From positions 434,001-498,000 of the forward strand of contig NKIH01000003.1 in assembly GCA_002255925.1 (NCBI GenBank): a stretch of 64,000 nucleotides of DNA, written 5' to 3'. Shown piece by piece: positions 63,695-64,000 of this stretch (position 1 is its first letter; each line of letters opens with the position of its first letter). The notes beneath the pieces were generated by a model. It was not told where the DNA came from. It did not search any database and saw only the letters and a program-made list of their open reading frames with translations. The DNA comes from Burkholderiales bacterium PBB6. Lineage in GTDB: Bacteria; Pseudomonadota; Gammaproteobacteria; Burkholderiales; Burkholderiaceae_C. The translations under genes were made by a program, and so were the position numbers.

Positions 63695-63828
63695 AAATGG
63701 CACCAGACAAACCCGAATGGCGGCGTCGCAGCCGGGTTCAATTCAGATTGGTGTTGCGGCCGCTGAGGAGCACCCGCGTTGCAGCAACAGCGCACCGGCG
63801 CTGAGCGAAGCGCTTTGGTGCAGCGCTG

Positions 63829-64000
63829 TCAGAACCCGAGCAGATCGCGCAGCACGGTAGCGACCACCGCTGCAGCCAGCCACGCACCGATGCGCTTGAG
63901 CAGCGCGGTGTCGATCGTGCCGGCGGACACGGGCTCAGCGCGCACAAAGCCCACCACGAAGGCGTGGGCCGGCAGCGCGATGACCAGCAAGGTGGCCACG
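63829..64000 (-). CDS. C-terminal part of a membrane protein, truncated by the right edge
   Basis: The last ~57 codons of a leftward gene end at the TGA at 63829-63831; the start is beyond the window. Two hydrophobic stretches are seen (ATLLVIALPAHAFVVGFV and IGAWLAAAVVATVLRDLLG), consistent with membrane helices joined by a short polar loop. Family not recognisable from this fragment. Confidence 0.5.
   Translation of the reverse strand, partial: VATLLVIALPAHAFVVGFVRAEPVSAGTIDTALLKRIGAWLAAAVVATVLRDLLGF

Overview
The window is GC-rich, densely packed chromosomal DNA. It probably comes from a betaproteobacterium of the order Burkholderiales (Rubrivivax/Leptothrix/Ideonella/Roseateles-like). 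That rests on an orphan Bug-type solute receptor, a Gram-negative trimeric-type porin, many ATGA start/stop overlaps and very long spurious antisense frames. No rRNA, tRNA, CRISPR array, transposase or integrase was recognised. Genes run off both ends.

Layout. 1-1833 (minus): a truncated class A beta-lactamase, a Blc-like lipocalin lipoprotein and an exported unknown. 1977-5527 (minus): a hybrid histidine kinase with a plant-ethylene-receptor-like N-terminal membrane domain, translationally coupled to a CheY-like receiver. 5639-15976 (minus): a type I restriction-modification island in the order hsdM, hsdS, DUF262/DUF1524/DUF4357 (GmrSD-like) protein, RloA-like ATPase, RloB-like TOPRIM protein, hsdR. 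It is flanked upstream by an SbcC/SbcD-like nuclease pair and a nucleoside deoxyribosyltransferase (16090-20414). 20618-23653 (plus): a periplasmic solute-binding protein and a membrane histidine kinase. 23696-26160 (minus): amine oxidase, ChrR-like cupin, TetR regulator. 26553-28142: a chemoreceptor. 28152-29326: an Xre/RES toxin-antitoxin pair with two matching operators. 29513-31710: an HMG-CoA-lyase-like enzyme and a CaiB/BaiF CoA-transferase.

31744-48970 is a complete galactan/galactoside utilisation locus. A Tat-exported GH53 endo-galactanase would cut galactan outside the cytoplasm. A MalEFGK-type ABC importer would take up the oligosaccharides, GH35 and GH42 beta-galactosidases would release galactose, and GalM, GalK, GalT and GalE would feed it into glycolysis. 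A LacI-type regulator is the last gene of the leftward operon. Two identical, oppositely oriented 12-bp LacI-type operators sit in the divergent promoter region between the GH42 and GH35 genes.

48910-56244 holds a GGDEF/EAL protein, a DUF5329 protein, a DMT transporter, a SnoaL-like protein, an unknown HEAGH membrane protein and several small unknowns. 55492-60857 (minus) looks like a catabolic operon: TetR regulator, cyclase-family hydrolase, porin, fumarylacetoacetase-family hydrolase, cupin, unknown. 61108-62534 (plus) encodes a PEBP-family protein and an AraC regulator. 62564-63550 (minus) is a Bug receptor. A 56-bp double-palindrome element occurs both at the TetR promoter and upstream of the Bug gene, which ties these two units into one putative regulon.
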